Assembly (NCBI GenBank): GCA_023423065.1
Contig: JAFAGC010000130.1
Location: 1 to 64,000, forward strand
DNA length: 64,000 nucleotides
Direction: 5' to 3'
Source of the DNA: Pseudomonadota bacterium
Lineage (GTDB): Bacteria; Pseudomonadota; Gammaproteobacteria; Steroidobacterales; Steroidobacteraceae
Made by a program: the position numbers and the translations under genes. Below the pieces are notes generated by a model. The model was not told the origin of the DNA. It saw only the letters and a list, made by a program, of their open reading frames with translations, and did no database searches. Below, piece after piece: positions 43,835-53,266 of this stretch (within the stretch, counting starts at the first letter, position 1; each line of letters starts with the position of its first letter).

Positions 43835-44671
43835 TCAGCGGCCTCGCTGCTTTCCATCCATCCCAAAGGCGTAGCTGATCACCAGGGTCTGGGCCAGACA
43901 GAGCGAGGCGGTAAGTGATCGGAACTGTCGGACCTCGGCGTCCTTTATCTCGAAGGCGACATCGGAGGCCGCGGCTATCGGGCTCAACTTGCTGTCCGTG
44001 ATCGCGATGATCCGCGTCTTCTGCTTTTTCGCCGTGGCCACGATCTCGACGGTTTCGGGCGCATAAGGCGCGAAGCTGGTGGCGATCAGGAGGTCTTTCG
44101 ACGTGAGCATGGTGCTCTGCTCGCCCAGCATCCCGGCGACCCCGTCCAGTAGATAGGCGCGCTTGTCGACGTGACGCAGGGCGTACGCGAGATAGGCCGC
44201 CACCGGGAACGAACGGCGCAGACCCACGATGTAGACAGACGCGGCGTTACGGATCATGTCCACGGACTTTTCGAGGTCCCCCTTCTTCACCGTGGACTTC
44301 AGGTGCTCGAGTGCCAGGATGTTGCTCTCGGCGAACTCCTGCAGCACGTCCTGGGGCGCGAGAGCTCCGTTGGAACCCGCGCGCCGGTTGAATTCCCGGA
44401 TGCGCTCCGCGTAGCTCGGGCTCGGCGGGCTCGCGATCATTTCGTCGCGGAAGAGATCCTGCATCTCGCTCGCGCCGTCGTAGCCAAAGGTCTTCGCGAA
44501 CCTGACGATCGTCGACGGCTGAACTTTGCTTCGTTCAGCGATCACGGCCAACGTCTGCAGCGCGATTTCATTCGGGTTGTCGAGCACGTACTGGGCCACT
44601 TGCTGTAGCCGCGGACTCAGCTCTTCGTATCTGCGCACGATGTCCGCCCGCAGGTTCTCGAGGTTTTTCAT
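43835..44671 (-). CDS. RpiR/MurR-family regulator 1
   Basis: 278 aa from the ATG at 44671, which aligns with the start of its paralogue at 48809. An N-terminal RpiR HTH (QTLAVIAERSKVQPSTIVRF) is followed by a C-terminal SIS domain (VGLRRSFPVAAYLAYALRH; LIATSFAPYAPETVEIV). The SIS domain binds phosphosugars, so a phosphorylated inositol intermediate is a likely effector. Upstream in-frame starts at 44752 and 44794 also exist; none has a clear ribosome site. Confidence 0.88.
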   Translation of the reverse strand: MKNLENLRADIVRRYEELSPRLQQVAQYVLDNPNEIALQTLAVIAERSKVQPSTIVRFAKTFGYDGASEMQDLFRDEMIASPPSPSYAERIREFNRRAGSNGALAPQDVLQEFAESNILALEHLKSTVKKGDLEKSVDMIRNAASVYIVGLRRSFPVAAYLAYALRHVDKRAYLLDGVAGMLGEQSTMLTSKDLLIATSFAPYAPETVEIVATAKKQKTRIIAITDSKLSPIAAASDVAFEIKDAEVRQFRSLTASLCLAQTLVISYAFGMDGKQRGR

Positions 44672-44800
44672 GTTGGCAGCCAAGCTATTGGCCCTCTGTG
44701 GCACAGGCGTTCCGGATGTTACTGTCACGGCAACGTTCGTTCCATGCGCCATTGCCGGGGTGTATTGGGCTGCGCGTTCATGAGTCCGGACCATATCACA

Positions 44801-44845
44801 TGGAATGAATTTTTCATCTCATTCTGTTGTGGAATTTTGCTTCCG
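44801..44845. promoter_or_regulatory. RpiR-type operator pair 3
   Basis: TGGAATGAATTTTTCA (44801-44816) and TGGAATTTTGCTTCCG (44830-44845), 29 bp apart, between the divergent rpiR1-iolG operon and the inositol monophosphatase gene. Confidence 0.75.
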
Positions 44846-44918
44846 CGCTTAGGCTCCCGCGAGGCTCGACCTCGTGTCCGGGCCGACATATATAAGAGTC
44901 ACCACCCGAGGGTTTCGA

Positions 44919-45719
44919 ATGAGCCTGGATGTCGCCGTACTTCTGGACGCAATGATTGCCGCCGCCAAGGACGCAGGCGACGGTCTCGTGAGAGACCGAG
45001 GGCGTGCCGCCTCTCTCGACGTGCGCAGGAAGTCGGGTGCCGACTTCTACTCCGAGGCTGACCTCAATGCGGAAGCCACCGTGCGCAACCGGCTCGCCGA
45101 GGTGGCGCCCCGATTCGGCTTCCTCGGTGAGGAGGGCGGCTTCGTGCCGGGGCAGGATGCCGAGTCGATCTGGATCGTGGACCCCCTGGACGGCACCACG
45201 AACTTCTTGCGGGGCAGCGTGCTTTTCGCCGTGAACATCGCGCTCGAGATACGACGTGAGATCGTCGCCGCCGTGACCTATGTGCCTCTGATGAACGAGA
45301 TGTTCCACGCGCGCAAGGGCAATGGTGCATTCCTCAACGGCAACCCCATCCGGGTTTCTGATCGAGACGGCATCGACGACGCGTTGCTGGCTGTCGGAAT
45401 CCCATTTGGCGAAAAGCCCCGTAAGGATTACTTCCTTAGAGAGATGGACCGGCTCATGCCGAAGGTGGCCGGCATCCGTCGACTGGGCGCCGGAGCCATC
45501 GACAGCGCCTGGGTGGCCGCGGGCCGCTTCGATGCATATTGGGAGCAGAGTGTGGCCGCCTGGGACATGGCGGCTGGAGCGCTTTTGATCAGCGAAGCCG
45601 GCGGCGTCGTGAGCGACACCGCCGGCCATCGGCTGGACGTCAGAGGCGGCACGTTTCTCGGCTGCACGCCGAAAATACACGCCGCGCTGCTCGAAGCGCT
45701 GGCGCCCGAGAGCGCCTAG
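44919..45719 (+). CDS. Inositol monophosphatase family protein
   Basis: A 266-aa cytoplasmic phosphatase (no signal peptide). Metal and substrate motifs: GEEGG, WIVDPLDGTTNF and AAWDMAAGALLISEAGG, all intact. It hydrolyses inositol 1- (or other) monophosphates to inositol with Mg2+. GAGG precedes the ATG at 44919. Its stop overlaps the stop of the TonB receptor gene on the other strand (shared CTAG). Confidence 0.93.
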   Translation: MSLDVAVLLDAMIAAAKDAGDGLVRDRGRAASLDVRRKSGADFYSEADLNAEATVRNRLAEVAPRFGFLGEEGGFVPGQDAESIWIVDPLDGTTNFLRGSVLFAVNIALEIRREIVAAVTYVPLMNEMFHARKGNGAFLNGNPIRVSDRDGIDDALLAVGIPFGEKPRKDYFLREMDRLMPKVAGIRRLGAGAIDSAWVAAGRFDAYWEQSVAAWDMAAGALLISEAGGVVSDTAGHRLDVRGGTFLGCTPKIHAALLEALAPESA

Positions 45720-48523
45720 AACTTCACGCTGAATCCGGCCAGCGCGCTCCACGAGTACATTTCATTCTCCGCCATGCGCGAGCGATCGCCGCTGAAGTAG
45801 CGCAGCGGCTCGTCGGTCAGGTTGGTGAACTGGATGAACGTCGTCCACTGCTCGTTGAAATCGTAGCTGGCCTTGAAGTCGAGTTGCCCGTGCGTGTCGA
45901 TGTACAGATCCTGCGACGCATCGTCTCCCAGCGCGTACAGGTACTCGCTGCGGTAGGCGTAGCCCAGGCGAAGCTCAAGACCCGATTTCTCCCAGTACAC
46001 TGACAGGTTGCCGACCTGGTCGGACTGGAGGAAGAACGGCACGGAATCGTCGCGATCGAACACATCGGCCTCGCTGTCCGTCCATGTGTAACTGGCAGAG
46101 AGCCCGAAGCCGCTCCAGAATCCCGGTAGATTGACGAACTGCCGCTGGAATCCCAGCTCGACGCCGACGATCTCGCCGGTCTGCGCGTTCTGTGGCTGAG
46201 TGATCTGGAGGTCGGTGTAGAAGCGCCCTTCGAATGTGACGTCTTCGAGGTCCTGAACCCGGTTGAAGATCGGGTTGTCGATGTCCTTCATGAACACACC
46301 CGCGGACAGGAGGCCACCGTCGTCGGTGTACCACTCGACCGTCAGGTCGTAGTTCGCTGATTCGAGCGGATCGAGATCCGAATTGCCCGCTTCGATTTCG
46401 CCTTCGAATTCACCAGGGTCGCCTTCCTCCAGCTCGAAGATGCGGAAGGGGACGTTCTGCTCATAGGACGGGCGACCGATGGTGTTGGTCCAGGCTGCCC
46501 GAAGCAGGAGATCTTCCTGGATCGCCCAGGTCATCTGCAGCCCAGGCATCCAATTGGTGTAGTTCTTGGTGCCAGTAACCTGCGGCGGCGGGTTCGCGGC
46601 GTCACCGTCGACGAACACGATGTCATACGCCTGGAAGTCCGTCTCTGTCTTCTCGACCCGGACGCCGCCGATGAAGGTGGCGGTGCCGACGTCCAGCGAG
46701 GCCATCACGTAGCCGGACGTGACGTCTTCCGAGACCTCGTAATCCACGCCATAAGATTCAGCGATGGTGTCGGAGTCGCTGACCTCGAAGTTGGCTTCGT
46801 TTTCGCGGAAGAAGGCTTCGGCCGCGTTGAAGTCGGGCGTGGGGCCGAACGGATAGTAAGGCCGCTCGCTTCGATAGAAGGACGGGTCCCCGGCGTGCGC
46901 GAACTGCGAAAGCAGCAAATCGCCGTCAAACCCGTCGTAAACAACCAGGTCCTGGTCGCTGGTGCTCTCCCGGCTGATCAGCTTGGCGCCGAATTTGAAG
47001 AAGCCTTTGTTGTCTCCGAACGTGATGTCACGTTTGAAATCGGCCTGCCCGATGTGCAGATCTTCCTCGATGATCTGGCCGCCACGTGAATGCTCGTTGA
47101 ATTCGAAGTTCGCGGGATCCTGGAACTCGGGGCCCGCCGAGACCACCCAGAATCTGTCCGACGTGTCATACGACATCGGAATCTCGTCGGCGAGCTCGAA
47201 GGACCACGCGTTGTCCTGCGGCGTATCCTGCTCGGTCTTGCCGAGAGTTGCTGACAAGCCGATCGTCCAGGCGCCGGGCGTGAACTCGCCGCCTAGGCTG
47301 GACGATGTGATCTTCTGGATCTCGAAGCGGCGGCTGTTGGCGCGTTCGCCCTCGCCCTCGGTGAACGTTCCGGACGTGGCCGTCTGATTGATGAGATCGC
47401 CGCCGCGGTAGTCGTACGTCAACTCCGGCTGCAGCTCCGTGTCCTCGTATCGATTGAAGATGTTGCGCCAGTACAGCTTGACGTTCTCGTTGGGGCGGAA
47501 CTCAAGGTTGGCCACGACACCCTTGCGCACGCGCCGAATCAGGTAGTCGCGCAGGTTCATTTCGTCCGGGACGAGAAAATCACCCTCCTCCTCCCAGGGA
47601 TCTCCGCCCTGGACATTGTGCGAAGTGAATTCCCGATCGGAATAGCTGGCCGACAGCACGATGCCGAAGCGCTCTTCTCCGAATACGCGACCCCATGCGA
47701 GGCTGCCGCCGAACGGATTTTCACCACCCAGGTCGTAGTAGCCGAAGTCCGCCGAGGCCGAGAAGAACCGTCCATCCGGATCGTCGAACGCGCTCGGAGT
47801 CACGATGTTGATAGACCCGCCGATGGCGTTGCCATCGAGATCGGGAGTAACGGACTTCACCACCTCGAGCTTGGCCAGCAGGTTTGCCGGCACGGTGTCG
47901 AGTGCCACGCGGCGTGTGTCGCCTTCGGGCGAGCCGATGGTCTGACTGTCGATCGTGACGTTGTTCAGCGCGGCATCGACGCCGCGAATGTTGACGTAGC
48001 GGCCTTCGCCCTGGTCCGTCGTCACCGAGACGCCGGTCACGCGCGCGAGAGTCTCCGCGGCATTCTGATCGGGGAGCTTTCCGGCATCGTTGGCCGTAAT
48101 GGATTCCTTGATCAGCTTGGCAGACTTCTTGTCCTGCAACGCGGTGATCTGCGCCAGGCGGAAGCCTGACACTTCGATCTCCAGCAGCTGCTCGCCATCA
48201 CCAGCGGCTTCACCCATCGCGATGGCCGCGACGATCGGGCCGACTTCAGGCACCGCGACGCTGCTCTTGCTGTTGGGGAGACCCACGTAACTCGCCTCGA
48301 CGGTGTATGAGCCCGCAGGCACGTTACTGAATCGATACTCGCCCGCGCGATTGGACTGCGTGGTGAGATTGAGCTCCGTGAGTCGCACCGTCGCATTCGG
48401 TAATGGACGACCCGAACCGGCTTCAGTCACCTTGCCAGTGACATCGCCCGCGAAGGAAACACTCGAGCCGATCGTTGCCGCGATGGCGGAAGCGATGAGC
48501 GAGCGACGAAATAGCTTGTTCAT
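45716..48523 (-). CDS. TonB-dependent receptor of the phytate/inositol locus
   Basis: A 935-aa outer-membrane protein. Signal peptide (ends SFAGD), carboxypeptidase-regulatory-like domain (about 25-105), plug domain (about 125-240, LPDQNAAETLARVTGVSV) and a beta barrel ending in the aromatic C-terminus SVKF. The substrate is inferred from the neighbours: phytate, inositol phosphates or inositol. The operators lie 70-145 bp upstream. Confidence 0.95.
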   Translation of the reverse strand: MNKLFRRSLIASAIAATIGSSVSFAGDVTGKVTEAGSGRPLPNATVRLTELNLTTQSNRAGEYRFSNVPAGSYTVEASYVGLPNSKSSVAVPEVGPIVAAIAMGEAAGDGEQLLEIEVSGFRLAQITALQDKKSAKLIKESITANDAGKLPDQNAAETLARVTGVSVTTDQGEGRYVNIRGVDAALNNVTIDSQTIGSPEGDTRRVALDTVPANLLAKLEVVKSVTPDLDGNAIGGSINIVTPSAFDDPDGRFFSASADFGYYDLGGENPFGGSLAWGRVFGEERFGIVLSASYSDREFTSHNVQGGDPWEEEGDFLVPDEMNLRDYLIRRVRKGVVANLEFRPNENVKLYWRNIFNRYEDTELQPELTYDYRGGDLINQTATSGTFTEGEGERANSRRFEIQKITSSSLGGEFTPGAWTIGLSATLGKTEQDTPQDNAWSFELADEIPMSYDTSDRFWVVSAGPEFQDPANFEFNEHSRGGQIIEEDLHIGQADFKRDITFGDNKGFFKFGAKLISRESTSDQDLVVYDGFDGDLLLSQFAHAGDPSFYRSERPYYPFGPTPDFNAAEAFFRENEANFEVSDSDTIAESYGVDYEVSEDVTSGYVMASLDVGTATFIGGVRVEKTETDFQAYDIVFVDGDAANPPPQVTGTKNYTNWMPGLQMTWAIQEDLLLRAAWTNTIGRPSYEQNVPFRIFELEEGDPGEFEGEIEAGNSDLDPLESANYDLTVEWYTDDGGLLSAGVFMKDIDNPIFNRVQDLEDVTFEGRFYTDLQITQPQNAQTGEIVGVELGFQRQFVNLPGFWSGFGLSASYTWTDSEADVFDRDDSVPFFLQSDQVGNLSVYWEKSGLELRLGYAYRSEYLYALGDDASQDLYIDTHGQLDFKASYDFNEQWTTFIQFTNLTDEPLRYFSGDRSRMAENEMYSWSALAGFSVKF

Positions 48524-48592
48524 GTATGGCCCTGCCTGAATCTGAAATGTATCCGCGGCCGATGCTCGGCACCGACCCCCACCCGTGCGTAA

Positions 48593-48668
48593 TGGAATCA
48601 GGGTTCCATGGCGACCCCATCATAGAACGTTTGTTTCTTTCTTAGCAACAGTTGGAATTTGTGTTCTA
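48593..48668. promoter_or_regulatory. RpiR-type operator pair 4
   Basis: TGGAATCAGGGTTCCA (48593-48608) and TGGAATTTGTGTTCTA (48653-48668), 60 bp apart, twice the 30-bp spacing seen elsewhere. They lie in the 285-bp divergent region between the TonB receptor and the second RpiR gene. Confidence 0.75.
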
Positions 48669-48808
48669 CAATTGGGTAGCCGCCCGAGAAGGGGGACGTG
48701 TTTGCGCTACCAGCAGACTGGCGTTCCCCGAGGTCGCGACGCGCTGGAAAGTTAGGGTCCACGATTCACGTGTAACTACGATGAATCCCACGGTCGGGAA
48801 TCGATTTC

Positions 48809-49678
48809 ATGCCCTCCTCAAAGGCCATCGACAAACTTCGGGCGGAAATCGTCCGCCGCCACGATCGCTTCAGCCCACGGCTGAAGCAGGTGGCGCGATT
48901 TGTGCTCGAGAATCCGAACGATATGGGTTTCGAATCATTGAGCGATATCGCGGTGCGCTGCGACGTGCGCCCCTCCACCATCGTGCGATTCGCGAAGGCG
49001 CTCGGATTCAAAGGTGGCAGTGCGCTGCAACGCCTCTTTCGGGACGAGTTGCTGGCCTCGTCTTCCAGCCATGCGTATTCCGCGAGGATCAAGGGGCTGA
49101 GCTGGCTGGAGCGCGCCGGCGTGCTGGCTGAAGGCCCGCACCGGCTGATGCAGGAATTCGCGCGCGAGAACATCAACGCGCTCACGCTGATGAAGAATTC
49201 CATTCGGAACGACCAGGTGCGCCGCGCGGTTTCGCTGATATGCGATGCCCGGACGGTGTACCTGGCGGGCGTGAGAAGGTCGTTCCCGGTCGCCGCCTAC
49301 TTGAGCTACGCGCTGCGTCAGGCCGGCAAGCCGCAGGTTCATCTCCTCGACGGTCGCGCCGGCATGATGGTCGACCAGGGAAAATTGATGCGTCGTGGAG
49401 ACCTGCTCATCGCCACTAGCTTCGCCCCCTATGCGTCGGAGACCGTTGGCGCGGTGGAGTGCGCGCATGTGCGCGGAGCCGGTGTGATCGCGCTGACCGA
49501 CTCACCGCTGTCATCCATCGCGCGCCGCGCCGCGCTGGTGCTCGATGTGAAAGATGCCGAGGTCAAGCACTTCCGATTCCTGACCGCCTCCTTGTGCCTG
49601 GCCCAGACCCTGGTGTTGGCCTATGTCATCACGGCCACCACGAACAACGAAGATTGGAGAAACCATGAAGTCTTCTAG
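48809..49678 (+). CDS. RpiR/MurR-family regulator 2
   Basis: A 289-aa paralogue of the regulator at 43835-44671. The HTH (ESLSDIAVRCDVRPSTIVRF) and SIS domain (AGVRRSFPVAAYLSYALRQ; LIATSFAPYASETVG) are both intact. It overlaps the PhoD gene start by 14 bp. With the other RpiR protein it is the best candidate to bind the TGGAAY-N4-RTTYCA sites. Confidence 0.92.
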   Translation: MPSSKAIDKLRAEIVRRHDRFSPRLKQVARFVLENPNDMGFESLSDIAVRCDVRPSTIVRFAKALGFKGGSALQRLFRDELLASSSSHAYSARIKGLSWLERAGVLAEGPHRLMQEFARENINALTLMKNSIRNDQVRRAVSLICDARTVYLAGVRRSFPVAAYLSYALRQAGKPQVHLLDGRAGMMVDQGKLMRRGDLLIATSFAPYASETVGAVECAHVRGAGVIALTDSPLSSIARRAALVLDVKDAEVKHFRFLTASLCLAQTLVLAYVITATTNNEDWRNHEVF

Positions 49679-51056
49679 ACGCCGATTGATCCAGCTCGGA
49701 ACGGCTGCGCTCGCCTTGGGTTCGTTGCCCGCCCGGGTGTGGGCGAAAAGCTTTGGATACCCCAGGTTACTGCAGGGACCGATGCTGGGCGCCAGCGGCC
49801 CGACATCTGTGACTATCTGGGGGCGGGCTTCGGGAGCCTTGCCCGTCTCGGTGCAATACTCGACCACGCGCGAGATGCTGGATGCCAGGGTGACGCCCGC
49901 GGTCCATGCCAGTGCGGAAAACGACTTCACGGCGGTCATCCGCATCGCGGACCTCAAGCCGGATACGACGTATTGGTACCGGGTGCTCGTGGATGGCGAA
50001 GTGGACCGCTATCGAACCCAGCCGTCCTCCGCGAAGACTGCGCCGTCTCAGTCGCAGAATTTCCGCGTCGCGTTCGGATCGTGCGCTCGCCTGGCGCGTG
50101 ACCCGGAACAGCGGATCTTCCGCATCGTCGAGGCCCAGTCTCCGGACCTGTTCTTCTGGCTGGGCGACAATGTCTACGCGGACGCGGAGTCCACTTTCGC
50201 CTTCGCGGATGAATACCGCCGGCAACGCAGTGTCCTGTCGCTGCAGAACGTGATCCGGCGCATACCGCAGCTGGCGATCTGGGACGACCATGACTTCGGC
50301 TACAACAACAGTGACGGCAGCTTCCCGTTCAAGGATCAGTCACTCACTGCTTTCAAGCAGTACTGGCCGAATCCGGCATACGGTGAGCCCGGCAATCCCG
50401 GTGTCTATTTCGAATACTCTTACGCTGGCATCGACTTCTTCTTCCTCGACGGTCGCTACCACAGGACCCCGAATGCGGCTCCGGATGGGCCGTCGAAAAA
50501 GTTTCTCGGCGACCTGCAGACGGACTGGCTGAAGCAGCGACTGCTCGCGAGTCGCGCCCCGTTCAAGATACTCGCGTGCGGCAGCGGCTGGTCGATGGCC
50601 GACGGACCGCAGGGCGACACCTGGGCTGCGTTCAAGACGGCTCGTGACGATCTGTTCGATTTCATTCGGGACCGGCGCATCGGCGGCGTGGTCTGCCTGT
50701 CGGGCGACAGCCATGTGGGCGAACTCAATTGCATTCCGTGCTCGGAGCGCGGCGGCTATGACATCTACGACCTGGTCAGCTCGCCCCTCGCGCAGTCATG
50801 CGACATGTCCTGGGTGACGCAGTCGCCGGAGGTCCGCATGAGGCCTGTGTATGCCGGAGGCGCGAACGTGGGCATGCTGGACTTCGTCTCGGGTGCGAAC
50901 CCCACGCTGACGTTCTCGCTCTTCAATGAATGGGGCGACATCGCCTGGAAGCCACTCACCCTCACGCCCGCCGACCTCCGGAACGGGGTCAGCAGCTGGC
51001 GCACCAAGATTGACGAGAAGGAGCTCGCGAAGCGGGAGAAGCGCTCCGCGAGCTAA
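49665..51056 (+). CDS. phoD: PhoD-family alkaline phosphatase/phosphodiesterase
   Basis: A 463-aa exported phosphatase with a twin-arginine signal (SSRRRLIQLG...PARVWA). An N-terminal beta domain (about 35-125) precedes the PhoD metallophosphatase domain. Motifs: VAFGSCAR, FWLGDNVYAD, WDDHDFGYNNSDG and LSGDSHVGEL. PhoD enzymes are Ca/Fe-dependent and periplasmic. GGAGAAACC precedes the ATG. It is coupled to RpiR2 and convergent with the phytase gene. It is likely to act on phosphate esters released from phytate. Confidence 0.92.
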   Translation: MKSSRRRLIQLGTAALALGSLPARVWAKSFGYPRLLQGPMLGASGPTSVTIWGRASGALPVSVQYSTTREMLDARVTPAVHASAENDFTAVIRIADLKPDTTYWYRVLVDGEVDRYRTQPSSAKTAPSQSQNFRVAFGSCARLARDPEQRIFRIVEAQSPDLFFWLGDNVYADAESTFAFADEYRRQRSVLSLQNVIRRIPQLAIWDDHDFGYNNSDGSFPFKDQSLTAFKQYWPNPAYGEPGNPGVYFEYSYAGIDFFFLDGRYHRTPNAAPDGPSKKFLGDLQTDWLKQRLLASRAPFKILACGSGWSMADGPQGDTWAAFKTARDDLFDFIRDRRIGGVVCLSGDSHVGELNCIPCSERGGYDIYDLVSSPLAQSCDMSWVTQSPEVRMRPVYAGGANVGMLDFVSGANPTLTFSLFNEWGDIAWKPLTLTPADLRNGVSSWRTKIDEKELAKREKRSAS

Positions 51057-51060
51057 CCGC

Positions 51061-53151
51061 TCACTGCAGTTTCATCGCGCGGGCAATCTTCTCCCAAGCC
51101 ACGAACTTGAAGTTCTGCCGCTCGGCGGGCGTGATGTTGCGGCCATCCTGCGCGATGAAGATACCCTGCGCGTAGATCCCGCCGAGATTGGCGCTGGACA
51201 CGTCGAGGCCGTCGGTTTCCGAGATGCCGTCGATACCGGACGCATCATTGGCGACGACCGAGAAGCGACCAACGTATTCGTTGGCTCCTTCGCGGCGATA
51301 CACGGCGTAGTCGTTCGATCCCTGGCTCGAAACGACAAGCCAGCCTTTGCCACCCGCCTGCAGGTAGAGGCCCATTCCTTCCACGTCCGCGGTGAGGTGG
51401 CCGCCTTCCGCAGTGGTATCGATCGACGTGCGTGTCGTGCCTCCATCCGGCTCCGCGGAGTAGCGCCAGAGGCCGACGTCTTCCTCGCCCAGGTACAACG
51501 CACCGTTCGCGTCATCGGCCACGCATCCCTCCGTCTGGGACTCGAGCGCGAACTCACGCACCAACTCCGCCCGGACCTTGTTCGCCGTGGCGAGGAGTTT
51601 GAACTGCTTGAACCTGCCATCCGAGTCGTTCACGAAGACGTACGTCTCGCCGGATTTCGCGCTGCGATACATGCACAGCCCATAGGGGTCTCCGAGCCCG
51701 ACTTCGATGACTCCTTCCGCGACGTTGATCAGGCGTCGCGCCTGCGCATCGACACGATAGAGGCCCAGGCTCTTGTAAGTGCGGTTGGAAACGGCCACCA
51801 GCGCAACATCACGCCCGTCGAGCCGGAAGCCTTCGCGCAAATCCACGTTGTTGACGCGGCCGTCTTCCAGCACCTGGATGCGTTTGCCCTTCAGGTCGTA
51901 CACGTCGAGGCCCCGCTTCTTGTTCGTTCCGATGACGAGCCCCAGGTTGGGATCCTTCGGGTGGGCCCAGATCGCGATGTCGTCTGCCGCGTCGCCAAAA
52001 TCTTCCACGGGCACAGTCTCGACGTCGGGCACGACGACGACAGCCTTCGGCGAGGGCACCTTCCGGGGCTCACGGCCAGTCGCAGACTTGAGTTTCAGCG
52101 CTTCGGCCACCGCGCTCCAGCGGACGAGTTTGGCGTTCCCACGTCCCCCTTCGTTCGACTCGTCGAACACCGCCAGCAATCCGCCGGCGTACGCACCGCC
52201 AAAGTCGAAGGCGGTCGAAGTCAACCCCTCGGATTCCCCGACGGCATCGAGATCGGCGACCTTCGCGTCGCCCGTGATCTTGAAGCGACCCAGAAGCTTG
52301 TGATCGGCGAGGTCATAGACGGTGTAGCTTTCGTCCGCGACATCGGTCGCGAGCAGATAAGCGGTCGAGGAATCCACGCGGTAGATCGAGACGCCCTTGA
52401 CCTCTTCCTTGAGCGCGCCGAAAGGCGCGACGAGATCCATGGGCGTACGATTCGCCTCGAATTCGGGCTCCGCGGCCAGCTTCCAGATGCCGACGGACTC
52501 TTCGGTGACGTAGACGGACTCGGTCTCCGGGTCCGCCGCGCAGTAGCCCACGCCGTCACCGATGGGAACCGAGCGCACGAGAGTACCGCGCACCTCGCCT
52601 CCCGAAACGATGAGCTTCCACTGCTCGAGGAGTCCGTTCGCCGCCGCGAATGCGTAGTGATCGCCGGTCACGGGGCTGCGGTAGCTGCAGAGGCCCGTGA
52701 CCTCACCGCCCGTGCGGAACGCCGATTTGCTGGCCGGCTGAATGGACAGCGTCGCGGGGTCGATGGTGAGCGCCCATAAACCTCGCTGCTTGCGATCGTA
52801 GGCAATGACAATGGCGCCCGGGTCGGCGCCCGCGCCCGCGCCGTAGCTCACATCGACATAGTCGAATTCGCCGGCTGTGTACTGCGCGGCCTTCGTGCCG
52901 TCCAGGGAGAACGCTTCGAGACCGCCGGTGCCCGCAGTCACCAGCACGAGGCTCTTTGCAGGATCACCGGGATGGATCCAAAACGCGACGTCGTTGCCAT
53001 CATCCTGGACGCTGCCCGCTGTTTCGATCGACGCAGCGACGTCAGAGACGGTCGCGTTCGCATCGGGCGGAGGTGCCGGCGCGGTCTTCGGCGCGCCGCA
53101 GGCCAGCAATATCGAGGCCGAAAGGACGGTTATCGCGAGACGGGTCGACAT
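51061..53151 (-). CDS. Tandem beta-propeller phytase lipoprotein
   Basis: A 696-aa lipoprotein (LLACG, Cys18) with two beta-propeller phytase (BPP) domains. The C-terminal domain (about 355-690) is canonical: DDIAIWAHPKDPNLGLVIGT, then DVYDLKGKRI and GRVNNVDLREGF. The N-terminal domain (about 35-345) keeps the fold pattern (NDVAFWIHPGDP, YVDVSYG) but has lost much of that signature. BPP enzymes remove phosphates from Ca-phytate. The ATG at 53151 is preferred because an upstream ATG (53178) lies within an operator. A promoter facing the transporter is shared. Confidence 0.93.
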   Translation of the reverse strand: MSTRLAITVLSASILLACGAPKTAPAPPPDANATVSDVAASIETAGSVQDDGNDVAFWIHPGDPAKSLVLVTAGTGGLEAFSLDGTKAAQYTAGEFDYVDVSYGAGAGADPGAIVIAYDRKQRGLWALTIDPATLSIQPASKSAFRTGGEVTGLCSYRSPVTGDHYAFAAANGLLEQWKLIVSGGEVRGTLVRSVPIGDGVGYCAADPETESVYVTEESVGIWKLAAEPEFEANRTPMDLVAPFGALKEEVKGVSIYRVDSSTAYLLATDVADESYTVYDLADHKLLGRFKITGDAKVADLDAVGESEGLTSTAFDFGGAYAGGLLAVFDESNEGGRGNAKLVRWSAVAEALKLKSATGREPRKVPSPKAVVVVPDVETVPVEDFGDAADDIAIWAHPKDPNLGLVIGTNKKRGLDVYDLKGKRIQVLEDGRVNNVDLREGFRLDGRDVALVAVSNRTYKSLGLYRVDAQARRLINVAEGVIEVGLGDPYGLCMYRSAKSGETYVFVNDSDGRFKQFKLLATANKVRAELVREFALESQTEGCVADDANGALYLGEEDVGLWRYSAEPDGGTTRTSIDTTAEGGHLTADVEGMGLYLQAGGKGWLVVSSQGSNDYAVYRREGANEYVGRFSVVANDASGIDGISETDGLDVSSANLGGIYAQGIFIAQDGRNITPAERQNFKFVAWEKIARAMKLQ

Positions 53152-53166
53152 ACATGAGTTTCCGTT

Positions 53167-53212
53167 TGGAATTTTCATTCCATCGTTTTATAGTGTTGGA
53201 ACACGAATTTCA
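53167..53212. promoter_or_regulatory. RpiR-type operator pair 5
   Basis: A perfect palindrome TGGAATTTTCATTCCA (53167-53182) and TGGAACACGAATTTCA (53197-53212), 30 bp apart, between the divergent phytase and OPA transporter genes. Confidence 0.8.
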
Positions 53213-53266
53213 AGCAGCAGCGTGCGGTGCACGCAGTCTGCCAATTTCACGGGATACGGCACACGC

